A stretch of 64,000 nt of DNA from Streptomyces eurythermus (lineage in GTDB: Bacteria > Actinomycetota > Actinomycetes > Streptomycetales > Streptomycetaceae). Positions within the stretch are counted from its first letter, which is position 1. Each line of letters begins with the position of its first letter. The translations under genes were made by a program, and so were the position numbers. Below the pieces are notes generated by a model. It was not told where the DNA came from. It saw nothing but the letters and a program-made list of their open reading frames with translations, and made no database searches. Shown piece by piece: positions 16,924 to 24,434 of this stretch. The DNA lies in contig NZ_BMSK01000015.1 in assembly GCF_014649115.1 (NCBI RefSeq), positions 1 through 64,000 on the forward strand, in the 5' to 3' direction.

Positions 16924-17760
16924 TCAGTCCGCCGACAGTACGAACGACGCCTGGAGCTTGGCGTGGCCGGGGATCTTGGCCTCCAGCAGGTAGGTGCCGG
17001 GCTTGGCCGGGTCGCCGGACGGGGTGCCGCAGTGGGCGGCGCTCGGCTTGCGGTCCCACTTGACGGTGTAGGTGACGCTCTGGCCGGCCGGTACCCGGAA
17101 GGCCAGGCTGCCCGGGCCCTTGGGGCAGTCGTCCGAGGACCAGAAGGCGTCGTCGCCGTCCGCCGGGGTGATCGTCAACACCGCGTGGCTCGGGCCGAGA
17201 TCGACTTTGCAGTCCGCCGACGAGCCGTTCTTCGCGGTGAGTTCGAAGGTCGGGGTCTGGTCCGGCGAGTAGGAGTTGCGCACGCTGCGCAGGCCCAACT
17301 CCACCGCCGTGGACGGGCAGTCGGGCAGCGTGGAGGATCCGGGGAGCGCGTCGCCCGCGGCGACGGGGGCACCGGAACCCGGGCCCGTGCCGGAGGAGCC
17401 GGCCGAGCCGGAGGAGCCACCGGCGCCGGACGAACCGCCGGAACCCCCGCCCGACCCCGTCGCGCCGCCGCCGGAGCCCCCGGAGTCCGCGCCGCCGCCG
17501 GTGCCGTCGCCGCCCGACTCGTCGCGCCCGCCCGGGTGTTGGCTGATCGCGGGGCCGGACTGGCTCGGTCCTGGGGTGATGACGTGCGTGGGGTTCTTGC
17601 CGTCGGACCCGGAGGTGTTCTTCTTGCCGCCCCCGCCGCCGGTGGTGACGATCAACGTGATCACGAGCGCCAACAGGGCGACCACGGACAGCAGTACGAC
17701 CCTCCGACGCCAGTAGATGGAGGAGGGAAGCGGCCCGACCGGATTGCGCAGAGATCCCAC
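16924..17760 (-). CDS. Membrane-anchored extracellular protein with Gly/Ser linker
   Basis: About 278 residues from GTG 17760; a TTG at 17766 is also possible. A short basic N-terminus is followed by one transmembrane helix (VVLLSVVALLALVITLIVT) and a ~100-residue Gly/Ser/Pro-rich spacer. The C-terminal ~140-residue domain has four Cys and Ig-like beta-strand character (YSPDQTPTFELTAKN, FRVPAGQSVTYTVKW). Likely exported with the globular domain held away from the membrane. No catalytic motif. No ribosome binding site is visible; the -10-like TACAGT just upstream hints at a leaderless mRNA. Confidence 0.75.
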   Translation of the reverse strand: MGSLRNPVGPLPSSIYWRRRVVLLSVVALLALVITLIVTTGGGGGKKNTSGSDGKNPTHVITPGPSQSGPAISQHPGGRDESGGDGTGGGADSGGSGGGATGSGGGSGGSSGAGGSSGSAGSSGTGPGSGAPVAAGDALPGSSTLPDCPSTAVELGLRSVRNSYSPDQTPTFELTAKNGSSADCKVDLGPSHAVLTITPADGDDAFWSSDDCPKGPGSLAFRVPAGQSVTYTVKWDRKPSAAHCGTPSGDPAKPGTYLLEAKIPGHAKLQASFVLSAD

Positions 17761-17939
17761 GCGCAAACTGTACGAGAGATCGCCGCGCTTGCTCGCGTCA
17801 CCCGCCGTGCCGAAACCAACTTTTCCGGATCATCATTCCGGTAACTGCGTTGGGCGACACGGTTCTTCATATTTCGCCACGCTCGGTGACCGCGCCCTCA
17901 CGCACGACTCCCGGCCACCCGTGGCAGGATCGAAGGGCC

Positions 17940-18815
17940 ATGACTGAGAAGCTCCACGCCCCCGTGATCGCCTGGTTCGACGCCCATGCCCGTGACCTCC
18001 CCTGGCGCCGCCCGGAGGCGGGCCCGTGGGGCGTGATGGTCAGCGAGTTCATGCTCCAGCAAACCCCGGTGAACCGGGTCCTGCCCGTCTACGAGGAATG
18101 GCTGGCCCGCTGGCCGCGCCCCGCCGACCTGGCGAAGGAGGCTCCGGGCGAGGCGGTGCGCGCCTGGGGCCGGCTCGGCTACCCGCGCCGGGCCCTGCGG
18201 CTGCACGGCGCCGCGGTCGCCATAACGGAGCGGCACGGCGGGGACGTGCCGACGGACCACGCGCAGCTGCTGGCGCTGCCCGGGATCGGCGAGTACACGG
18301 CGGCGGCCGTCGCCTCGTTCGCGTACGGGCAGCGGCACGCGGTGCTGGACACCAATGTGCGGCGGGTGATCGCGCGGGCGGTGACCGGGGTGCAGTACCC
18401 GCCGAACGCGACCACGGCCGCCGAGCGGCGCCTGGCGCGGGAGCTGCTGCCCGAGGACGAGCGGACCGCCGCGCGCTGGGCCGCCGCCTCCATGGAGCTG
18501 GGCGCGCTGGTGTGCACGGCGAAGAACGAGGGGTGCGGGCGGTGCCCGATCGCCGGGCAGTGCGCCTGGCGGCTGGCGGGCAAGCCGGAGCACTCCGGGC
18601 CGCCGCGGCGCGGGCAGACGTACGCCGGCACGGACCGGCAGGTGCGCGGCAAGCTGCTGGCCGTGCTGCGGGAGGCGCACGCGCCGGTGCCGCAGGCGGT
18701 GCTGGACCGGGTGTGGCACGAGCCGGTGCAGCGGGCCCGCGCGCTGGACGGGCTGGTCGCGGACGGTCTGGTGGAGCCGCTGCCCGGCGGTCTGTACCGG
18801 CTGCCGCTGGGCTGA
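17940..18815 (+). CDS. mutY: A/G-specific adenine DNA glycosylase
   Basis: 291 residues. Removes adenine mispaired with 8-oxoguanine. HhH-GPD fold: catalytic Glu36 in SEFMLQQT, helix-hairpin-helix LPGIGEYTAAAV at 113-124, catalytic Asp137 in LDTNVRR. The 4Fe-4S loop has Cys192, Cys199, Cys202 and Cys208 with the classical C-x6-C-x2-C-x5-C spacing. It is shorter than E. coli MutY (~350) and its C-terminal ~75 residues look unlike the NUDIX-related 8-oxoG-recognition domain, as is common in actinobacteria. Start at ATG 17940. Confidence 0.93.
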   Translation: MTEKLHAPVIAWFDAHARDLPWRRPEAGPWGVMVSEFMLQQTPVNRVLPVYEEWLARWPRPADLAKEAPGEAVRAWGRLGYPRRALRLHGAAVAITERHGGDVPTDHAQLLALPGIGEYTAAAVASFAYGQRHAVLDTNVRRVIARAVTGVQYPPNATTAAERRLARELLPEDERTAARWAAASMELGALVCTAKNEGCGRCPIAGQCAWRLAGKPEHSGPPRRGQTYAGTDRQVRGKLLAVLREAHAPVPQAVLDRVWHEPVQRARALDGLVADGLVEPLPGGLYRLPLG

Positions 18816-18840
18816 CGCACGGCCAGGTCACAGTCCCACG

Positions 18841-18930
18841 GGGTCCGTTACGAAGGATCAGAGGCGGCAAAGCCTCCCATAACGGGACGTAACTCCCGCG
18901 TGCTCTTCCCCGTCGCGGCTTCCGTTACAC
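18841..18930. promoter_or_regulatory. sigE upstream region with repeated CCGTTAC elements (candidate CseB sites)
   Basis: In the 274-base gap between mutY and sigE the heptamer CCGTTAC occurs at 18845-18851 and 18922-18928. A near copy in reverse (ATAACGG) sits at 18879-18885 and a reverse GTAAC at 18889-18893. sigE of S. coelicolor is transcribed from a CseB-dependent promoter, so these are reasonable candidates for response-regulator contacts. No -10/-35 pair can be assigned with confidence. Confidence 0.35.
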
Positions 18931-19089
18931 AACCGACGGACAGCCGATTGCCGGCCGCAGGCTGGTCCGCACAGCCCCGTGACAACCGCTCCGTAGCTTC
19001 TTCTCCGTGCCCGGCGGACCACCGGGCGCGGGAACAGCGGGACTTCCGGCACGAGCCGGAGGCGCGACGGGGAACGGAGGCGGTTGATC

Positions 19090-19629
19090 ATGGCGCAGGG
19101 CGAGGTGCTCGAATTCGAGGAGTACGTCCGCACCCGGCAGGACGCGCTGCTGCGCAGCGCCCGCCGGCTGGTACCGGACCCGGTCGACGCCCAGGACCTG
19201 CTGCAGACCGCGCTGGTGCGGACGTACGGCCGCTGGGAGGGCATAGCCGACAAGCGGCTCGCCGACGCCTATCTGCGCCGGGTCATGATCAACACGCGGA
19301 CCGAGTGGTGGCGGGCGCGCAAGCTGGAAGAGGTGCCGACCGAGCAGCTGCCGGACGCCTCCGTGGACGACTCCACCGAGCAGCACGCCGACCGGGCCCT
19401 GCTGATGGACGTCTTGAAGGTGCTCGCACCGAAGCAGCGCAGTGTCGTGGTGCTGCGACACTGGGAGCAGATGTCCACAGAGGAGACGGCCGCGGCCCTC
19501 GGCATGTCGGCCGGTACGGTCAAGAGCACGCTGCACCGGGCGCTCGCCCGGCTCCGGGAGGAGCTGGAGGCCCGCGATCTGGACGCACGCGCGCTGGAGC
19601 GTGAGGAGCGGGAGCGTTGCGCGGCCTGA
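19090..19629 (+). CDS. sigE: ECF RNA polymerase sigma factor SigE (cell-envelope stress)
   Basis: 179-residue ECF sigma factor. Region 2 spans about 10-75 (DLLQTALVRTYGRWEGI, WWRARK) and region 4 about 105-160 (LAPKQRSVVVLRHWEQMST and HTH ALGMSAGTVKSTLHRAL). Followed by a lipoprotein, a response regulator and a sensor kinase in the sigE-cseA-cseB-cseC order known from S. coelicolor, where SigE directs genes for cell-wall repair and sigE transcription depends on CseB/CseC rather than on an anti-sigma factor. No anti-sigma gene is present here, consistent with that. Start at ATG 19090 after GGAGG. Confidence 0.95.
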   Translation: MAQGEVLEFEEYVRTRQDALLRSARRLVPDPVDAQDLLQTALVRTYGRWEGIADKRLADAYLRRVMINTRTEWWRARKLEEVPTEQLPDASVDDSTEQHADRALLMDVLKVLAPKQRSVVVLRHWEQMSTEETAAALGMSAGTVKSTLHRALARLREELEARDLDARALEREERERCAA

Positions 19630-20270
19630 CCGGGGCCGGACCCGAAGGGGTCCGAAGGAGTTCACAGGCGGTGATCGCGGTGGGGTCCGCGCTCGCCGCC
19701 CTCGCCCTTTTCCTCGCAGCCTGCGGCAGCGGGGGCACCGGCGCCCGGGACGAGGGCCCGGCGCACGCCTCGGCCGCGGCGGTGGCCGGCGCCTCCCCCT
19801 CCGCGAGCGCCTTCGGCAAGTTCCGGCGGGTGGACGCCGTGGCGCTGCTCAAACGCGACCCCCAAGTGTCACCGGCGGTCAAGCGGGAGCTGAAGCCGTG
19901 CGACGGCGACGACTACCAGGTGGACGTCTCGTACGGCGATCTCACCGACGCCCCGGTGGACGACGTCGTCATCAACGTGATGACCTGCGCGGACTGGGTC
20001 GGCATCGGCTCGTACGTGTACCGGGACGACAACGGCGTGTTCAAGAACGTCTTCAAGAGCGAGGAATCCCCGGTCTACGCGGAGATCGACCGCGGCACCC
20101 TGTCGGTGACCAGGCAGTATTACGAGCAGGACGACCCGATCTCCAGCCCGTCCGGGGACGTCGTGACCCCCTACACCTGGAAGGCCGGGCGGTTCGTCCC
20201 GGGCAAGCCCACCCGCAACGAGTACGGCAAGTCCGCCGACGGGTCCCCGCGGCCCGTGCCGGCCACCTGA
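19617..20270 (+). CDS. cseA: Lipoprotein CseA, modulator of the SigE system
   Basis: 217 residues from a TTG codon overlapping the end of sigE. The signal peptide has twin Arg (VRRSSQ), a hydrophobic core and lipobox LAAC with Cys36, so it is a membrane-anchored outer-face lipoprotein. In S. coelicolor CseA dampens sigE expression. The mature part has no catalytic motif. Start is uncertain: GTG 19671 has a better Shine-Dalgarno (GAAGGAG) but would remove the basic n-region of the signal peptide, so I prefer the longer form. Confidence 0.85.
   Translation: MRGLTGAGPEGVRRSSQAVIAVGSALAALALFLAACGSGGTGARDEGPAHASAAAVAGASPSASAFGKFRRVDAVALLKRDPQVSPAVKRELKPCDGDDYQVDVSYGDLTDAPVDDVVINVMTCADWVGIGSYVYRDDNGVFKNVFKSEESPVYAEIDRGTLSVTRQYYEQDDPISSPSGDVVTPYTWKAGRFVPGKPTRNEYGKSADGSPRPVPAT
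19637..19654 (+). terminator. Attenuating hairpin directly after sigE
   Basis: A 7-bp stem (19637-19643 with 19648-19654, GAAG loop) eight bases after the sigE stop codon, with no T-run. In S. coelicolor most sigE transcripts end just after sigE, with minor read-through into cseA-C. This hairpin is in the right place to do the same, giving more sigma factor than sensor. It overlaps the region where cseA may start. Confidence 0.5.
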
Positions 20271-20308
20271 TCCCCCACACGCACACCACGAGGACTGAGA
20301 GCACCGGG

Positions 20309-21007
20309 ATGGCAGACCAGACCCACGTCCTGTTCGTCGAGGACGACGACGTCATCCGCGAGGCCACCCAGCTCGCCCTGGAGCGGGACGGCTTCGCGGT
20401 CACCGCGATGCCCGACGGCCTGTCGGGCCTGGAGGCGTTCCGGGCGAACCGTCCCGACATCGCCCTGCTGGACGTCATGGTGCCGGGCCTGGACGGGGTC
20501 AGCCTGTGCCGGCGGATCCGGGACGAGTCCACCGTGCCGGTGATCATGCTGTCGGCGCGCGCCGACTCCATCGACGTCGTCCTCGGCCTGGAGGCGGGCG
20601 CCGACGACTACGTGACCAAGCCGTTCGACGGTGCCGTGCTGGTCGCCCGGATCCGCGCCGTGCTGCGCCGCTTCGGGCACGCCGGCGGGGAGCGGGCGCA
20701 GGAGTCCGGGAACGCGGTCACCGGCACGCTGGCCTTCGGGGACCTGGAGATCGACACCGACGGCATGGAGGTACGTCGGGCCGGGCGGCCGGTGGCGCTC
20801 ACCCCGACCGAGATGCGGCTGCTGCTGGAGTTCTCCTCCGCGCCGGGCACCGTGCTCTCCCGCGACAAGCTGCTGGAACGCGTGTGGGACTACGGCTGGG
20901 GCGGGGACACCCGGGTCGTGGACGTGCATGTCCAGCGGCTGCGGCAGAAGATCGGCCAGGACCGGATCGAGACGGTCCGCGGCTTCGGCTACAAGCTGAA
21001 GGCCTGA
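20309..21007 (+). CDS. cseB: Response regulator CseB (OmpR family)
   Basis: 232 residues. Receiver domain with acidic pocket EDDD at 11-14, phospho-acceptor Asp55 and Lys104, then an OmpR-type winged helix (about 145-230, LTPTEMRLLLEF and TVRGFGYKL at the end). The partner kinase is encoded 10 bases downstream. In the known system CseB-P activates the sigE promoter in response to cell-wall antibiotics and lysozyme. Confidence 0.95.
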   Translation: MADQTHVLFVEDDDVIREATQLALERDGFAVTAMPDGLSGLEAFRANRPDIALLDVMVPGLDGVSLCRRIRDESTVPVIMLSARADSIDVVLGLEAGADDYVTKPFDGAVLVARIRAVLRRFGHAGGERAQESGNAVTGTLAFGDLEIDTDGMEVRRAGRPVALTPTEMRLLLEFSSAPGTVLSRDKLLERVWDYGWGGDTRVVDVHVQRLRQKIGQDRIETVRGFGYKLKA

Positions 21008-21017
21008 GCGGGGCGGT

Positions 21018-22370
21018 ATGCGGGGGATCCTGCGGAACCCGGTGCGGCGCATGGAGCGCGCGGGACTGCGCACGGGGCTCAGATGGAAGCTGAGCGCGGC
21101 GATCGCGCTGGTGGCCGGTCTGGTGGCGGTCGTGCTCAGTCTGGTCGTGCACAACGCGGCCCGGGTCTCGATGCTGGACAACGCGCGCGAGCTGGCCAAC
21201 GACCGCCTGGTGCTGGCCCAGCGCAACTACGAGCTGAACCGGGGACCGGTCTTCCCCTACGTGAAGGTGGACGACCCCGAGCTGCCGGACGCGCTGCGCG
21301 AGAGCGTCGGGCGCAGCCGGCGGGCCAGCGACGTCTCCCGGCACGGCGAGGACCCGGACATCTGGGCGGCCGTGCCGGTCAAGGGCGGGCATGTGCTGTC
21401 CGTGCACATGCACCTGCCCGACCGCAGCGTCGACATGCTCAGGGACCTGGACCAGGCCCTGGTCATCGGCTCGGTCGCGGTGGTGCTCGGCGGCAGCGCG
21501 CTCGGCGTGCTGATCGGCGGCCAGCTGTCGCGCCGGCTGCGGAAGGCCGCGGCGGCGGCGAACCGGGTCGCCAAGGGCGAGACCGACGTACGGGTGCGGG
21601 AGGCCATCGGCGGGGTCGTACGGGACGAGACCGACGATCTGGCGCGCGCGGTGGACGCCATGGCGGACGCGCTGCGGCAGCGGCTGGAGGCCGAGCGGCG
21701 GGTCACGGCCGACATCGCGCACGAGCTGCGCACCCCGGTGACCGGACTGCTGACGGCGGCCGAGCTGCTGCCGCCCGGCCGGCCCACGGAGCTGGTCCTG
21801 GACCGGGCCAAGGCGATGCGCACGCTGGTCGAGGACGTGCTGGAGGTGGCCCGGCTGGACAGCGCCTCGGAGCGGGCGGAACTCCAGGACATCATGCTGG
21901 GCGAGTTCGTGGCGCGCCGGGTGGCGGCCAAGGACCCGGACGTCGCCGTACGGGTGGTGCACGAGTCGGAGGTCACCACCGATCCGCGGCGGCTGGAGCG
22001 GGTGCTGTTCAACCTGCTCGCCAACGCGGCCCGGCACGGCCGGCCACCGGTCGAGGTCAGCGTGGAGGGCCGGGTCATCCGGGTCCGCGATCACGGCCCC
22101 GGCTTCCCCGAGGAACTGCTGGCCGAGGGGCCGAGCCGGTTCCGCACCGGCAGCAAGGACCGCGCCGGGCAGGGCCACGGGCTGGGGCTGACCATCGCGG
22201 CCGGCCAGGCGCGGGTCCTCGGCGCCCGGCTGACCTTCCGCAACGTACGCCCCGTCGGCACGCCCGCCGACCAGCCCGCGGAGGGCGCGGTGGCCGTCCT
22301 GTGGCTGCCGGAGCACGCCCCGACCAACACGGGCAGCTATCCGGTGCTTCCGGTGTCAGGGACGGGTTAG
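21018..22370 (+). CDS. cseC: Sensor histidine kinase CseC
   Basis: 450 residues. Transmembrane helices at about 25-45 and 147-170 flank a ~100-residue extracytoplasmic sensor loop. HAMP domain at ~170-225, H-box AHELRTPV with His235, N-box NLLANAARH with Asn332, then DHGPGF and GHGLGL. It phosphorylates CseB. The stimulus is envelope damage; the ligand is not defined by sequence. It starts 10 bases after cseB. Confidence 0.94.
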   Translation: MRGILRNPVRRMERAGLRTGLRWKLSAAIALVAGLVAVVLSLVVHNAARVSMLDNARELANDRLVLAQRNYELNRGPVFPYVKVDDPELPDALRESVGRSRRASDVSRHGEDPDIWAAVPVKGGHVLSVHMHLPDRSVDMLRDLDQALVIGSVAVVLGGSALGVLIGGQLSRRLRKAAAAANRVAKGETDVRVREAIGGVVRDETDDLARAVDAMADALRQRLEAERRVTADIAHELRTPVTGLLTAAELLPPGRPTELVLDRAKAMRTLVEDVLEVARLDSASERAELQDIMLGEFVARRVAAKDPDVAVRVVHESEVTTDPRRLERVLFNLLANAARHGRPPVEVSVEGRVIRVRDHGPGFPEELLAEGPSRFRTGSKDRAGQGHGLGLTIAAGQARVLGARLTFRNVRPVGTPADQPAEGAVAVLWLPEHAPTNTGSYPVLPVSGTG

Positions 22371-22454
22371 AGACTCGGGGGCCCGGAATACCGCTGGGAG
22401 CAGGCCAGTTGATCACGGTCGACCCTGTCCGCCCACGGACCGTACGGAGCGCCG

Positions 22455-23213
22455 ATGAGCAGCCGCACCCCCTCCCCCGCCCCCGTGCCGGACACCCCGG
22501 CGCTGCGGGGGCGCACGGTGGTCCTGATCGGCGGGGGTTCGGGCATCGGGCTGCGGGTGGCGCACCAGGTCGTGGCGGCGGGTGCCCGGGTGGTGCTCGG
22601 CGGGCGGACACCGGCCCGGCTGGCCTCCGCCGCGCGGGAGCTGGGACCGGCGGCCTCCTGGCGGGCCGTGGACATCACCGACCGGGCTTCGCTAGCCGCC
22701 TTCTTCGCGCCGCTGGAGCGGGTGGACCACCTGTTCACCTCCGCCGCCTCCTACCGGGTGGGCCCGATGCTGGGCCTGAGCGACGAGGACGCCGAGAGCC
22801 CGTTCGTCTCCAAGTTCTGGGGCCAGTACCACGCCGTCCGGCACGCCGCGCCGAAGCTGGCCGCCGACGGCTCGGTGGTCCTGATGTCCGGCGCGGCCGG
22901 TGCCCGCCCGCCGGCGCCCGCGCCCGCCTACGCGGCCTGCAACGCCGCGATCGAGGGGCTGGGGCGCGGCCTGGCGGTCGAGCTGGCACCGGTCCGGGTC
23001 AACGTCGTCTCGCCCGGCACCGTCGACGGCAACCTGTGGGCGGGCCGTCCCGCCGCGGACCGGGAGGCCGCGTTCGCGCGGTACCGCAGGGACACGCTGC
23101 TGCACCGGCCCGGCACGGAGGACGAGATCGCGCAGGCCGTGGTGTTCCTGTTCACCAACGGCTTCACCACCGGCTCGACGCTGTACCCCGACGGCGGCTA
23201 CACACTGCGCTGA
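22455..23213 (+). CDS. SDR-fold protein with altered catalytic Y-x3-K motif
   Basis: 252 residues of the short-chain dehydrogenase/reductase fold. The cofactor loop IGGGSGIG (25-32) and Arg51 after the second strand suggest NADP. The conserved Ser145 is present, but the motif expected as Y-x3-K reads Y159-A-A-C-N163, so the catalytic lysine is replaced by asparagine. The C-terminus ends in the usual GSTLYPDGG. It may be a divergent enzyme or a cofactor-binding protein without classical activity. It lies 84 bases after cseC; operon membership is uncertain. Confidence 0.85.
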   Translation: MSSRTPSPAPVPDTPALRGRTVVLIGGGSGIGLRVAHQVVAAGARVVLGGRTPARLASAARELGPAASWRAVDITDRASLAAFFAPLERVDHLFTSAASYRVGPMLGLSDEDAESPFVSKFWGQYHAVRHAAPKLAADGSVVLMSGAAGARPPAPAPAYAACNAAIEGLGRGLAVELAPVRVNVVSPGTVDGNLWAGRPAADREAAFARYRRDTLLHRPGTEDEIAQAVVFLFTNGFTTGSTLYPDGGYTLR

Positions 23214-23235
23214 CCAGCACCCCGGGGGGCCTCGG

Positions 23236-23670
23236 TCACCCGAAGTCCTTGGAGAAGTCGAGCTCCGCGCCGCGCTCGGTCAGCGAGTACCAGTTGCCGT
23301 TGTCGTCGCGGAAGATCGCCTCGATGCCGTACGGCCGCTCCTTCGGCTCCTGGACGAACTCCACTCCCCGCGCCCGGAACCTCTCGTAGTCCCCCCGGCA
23401 GTCGTCCGTGTGGAAGGCGTCCGCTCCCAGCGCGCCCTTGGCGACCAGCTTCTTCATCGCCTCGGCGGACTCGGGGTCCAGGCCCGGGCCGTCCAGGCTC
23501 ATCAGCGCCAGCTCGACGCCAGGCTGGTCCTTGGCGCCGACGGTGATCCAGCGCATGTCGCCCAGGGCGAGTTCGGTGCGCACCTCGAAGTCCAGCTTCT
23601 CGGTGAAGAACGCCTTCGTGCGCTGCTGGTCGGTGGTCCATACGGTGCTGATGGCCAAGCCCTTGATCAT
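23236..23670 (-). CDS. VOC (glyoxalase/bleomycin-resistance fold) protein
   Basis: 144 residues with the beta-alpha-beta-beta-beta pairs of the vicinal-oxygen-chelate fold: WTTDQQRTKAFFTEKLDF at the start and FRDDNGNWYSLTER near the end, carrying the metal-ligand Glu position. Members are dioxygenases, lyases or drug-binding proteins; the function here is unknown. The ATG overlaps the stop of the upstream AraC regulator by 4 bases, so the pair is co-translated. Confidence 0.85.
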   Translation of the reverse strand: MIKGLAISTVWTTDQQRTKAFFTEKLDFEVRTELALGDMRWITVGAKDQPGVELALMSLDGPGLDPESAEAMKKLVAKGALGADAFHTDDCRGDYERFRARGVEFVQEPKERPYGIEAIFRDDNGNWYSLTERGAELDFSKDFG

Positions 23671-24143
23671 GGCTCCGCTCTCCTGTCGCGAGGCTGCTGT
23701 TCCCGCTCGTCACCGTAGGCGGGGCCGGGGGCGGGGCGCTTCTTCGATGTTGCGGTGTTGAAGCCGCCGGCCCAGAGCATGGCGTAGCAGCCGGGTATGA
23801 GGGCGGCGCCCCGGCCCACGTGCTTGCCGCGGTACTCGCTCGGGGTGAGGCCCGTACGCGCCTTGAAGCGGGCGGAGAAGGTGCCGAGGCTGCTGAAGCC
23901 GACCAGGGTGCAGATCTCGGTCACGGTGAGGCCGGCGGTGCGCAGCAGCTCCTCGGCCCGCTCGATCCGCCGGTGGGTCAGGTACTGGCCGGGTGTCTCG
24001 CCGTAGGTCTCCTTGAAGGCGCGCAGGAAGTGATACCGCGAGTACCCGGCGTGGGCCGCCACCGCGTCCAGGTCGAGCGCGGGGTCGGCCCAGTCCCGGT
24101 CCATGGCGTCCTTGGCCAGGCGCAGCTGGCGGATTCTGTCCAT
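23667..24143 (-). CDS. AraC-family regulator
   Basis: 158 residues. It has only the two-HTH AraC DNA-binding domain near the N-terminus (about 10-105: DLDAVAAHAGYSRYHFLRAF and AEELLRTAGLTVTEICTLVGFSS) and a short C-terminal tail ending in a Lys/Arg/Pro-rich stretch. No ligand-binding domain, so it may respond to protein partners or act constitutively. It probably controls its coupled VOC gene. Start at the ATG before DRIRQLRLAK. Confidence 0.88.
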   Translation of the reverse strand: MDRIRQLRLAKDAMDRDWADPALDLDAVAAHAGYSRYHFLRAFKETYGETPGQYLTHRRIERAEELLRTAGLTVTEICTLVGFSSLGTFSARFKARTGLTPSEYRGKHVGRGAALIPGCYAMLWAGGFNTATSKKRPAPGPAYGDEREQQPRDRRAEP

Positions 24144-24300
24144 GGCCCGATGGTGGCACGAGGGTCTGACATCGCGGTCAGAGCGGCACCGACCAGCACA
24201 AACGCCCCGGGGGACGATGGAGAGCACCTGGGAGACGGCGGAATGCGCCGAGGGACGGCCATGAGCGGCCGGGAGACGCTCGAGGGCCCCTTGAAGACGG

Positions 24301-24339
24301 CCGAAGGCCCCGGTGGCGGACACGCACCGGGGCCTTCGG
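24301..24339. terminator. Strong intrinsic terminator downstream of the MFS gene
   Basis: A perfect 15-bp inverted repeat (24301-24315 with 24325-24339) and a 9-base loop, about 95 bases past the stop of the leftward MFS gene and before the AraC gene. It is the only notable structure in the 290-base gap 24144-24434; the rest of the gap is GC-rich with further short GGCC repeats and no gene. Confidence 0.75.
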
Positions 24340-24434
24340 GACCGGGGCCGCCAAGACCGGGGGCCTCGGAGACCGGGGAGGCCGGGGCGGCTCGGGCGGA
24401 CACGCGCCCGCCGGAGCCTTCCGGGCCGGGAGGA

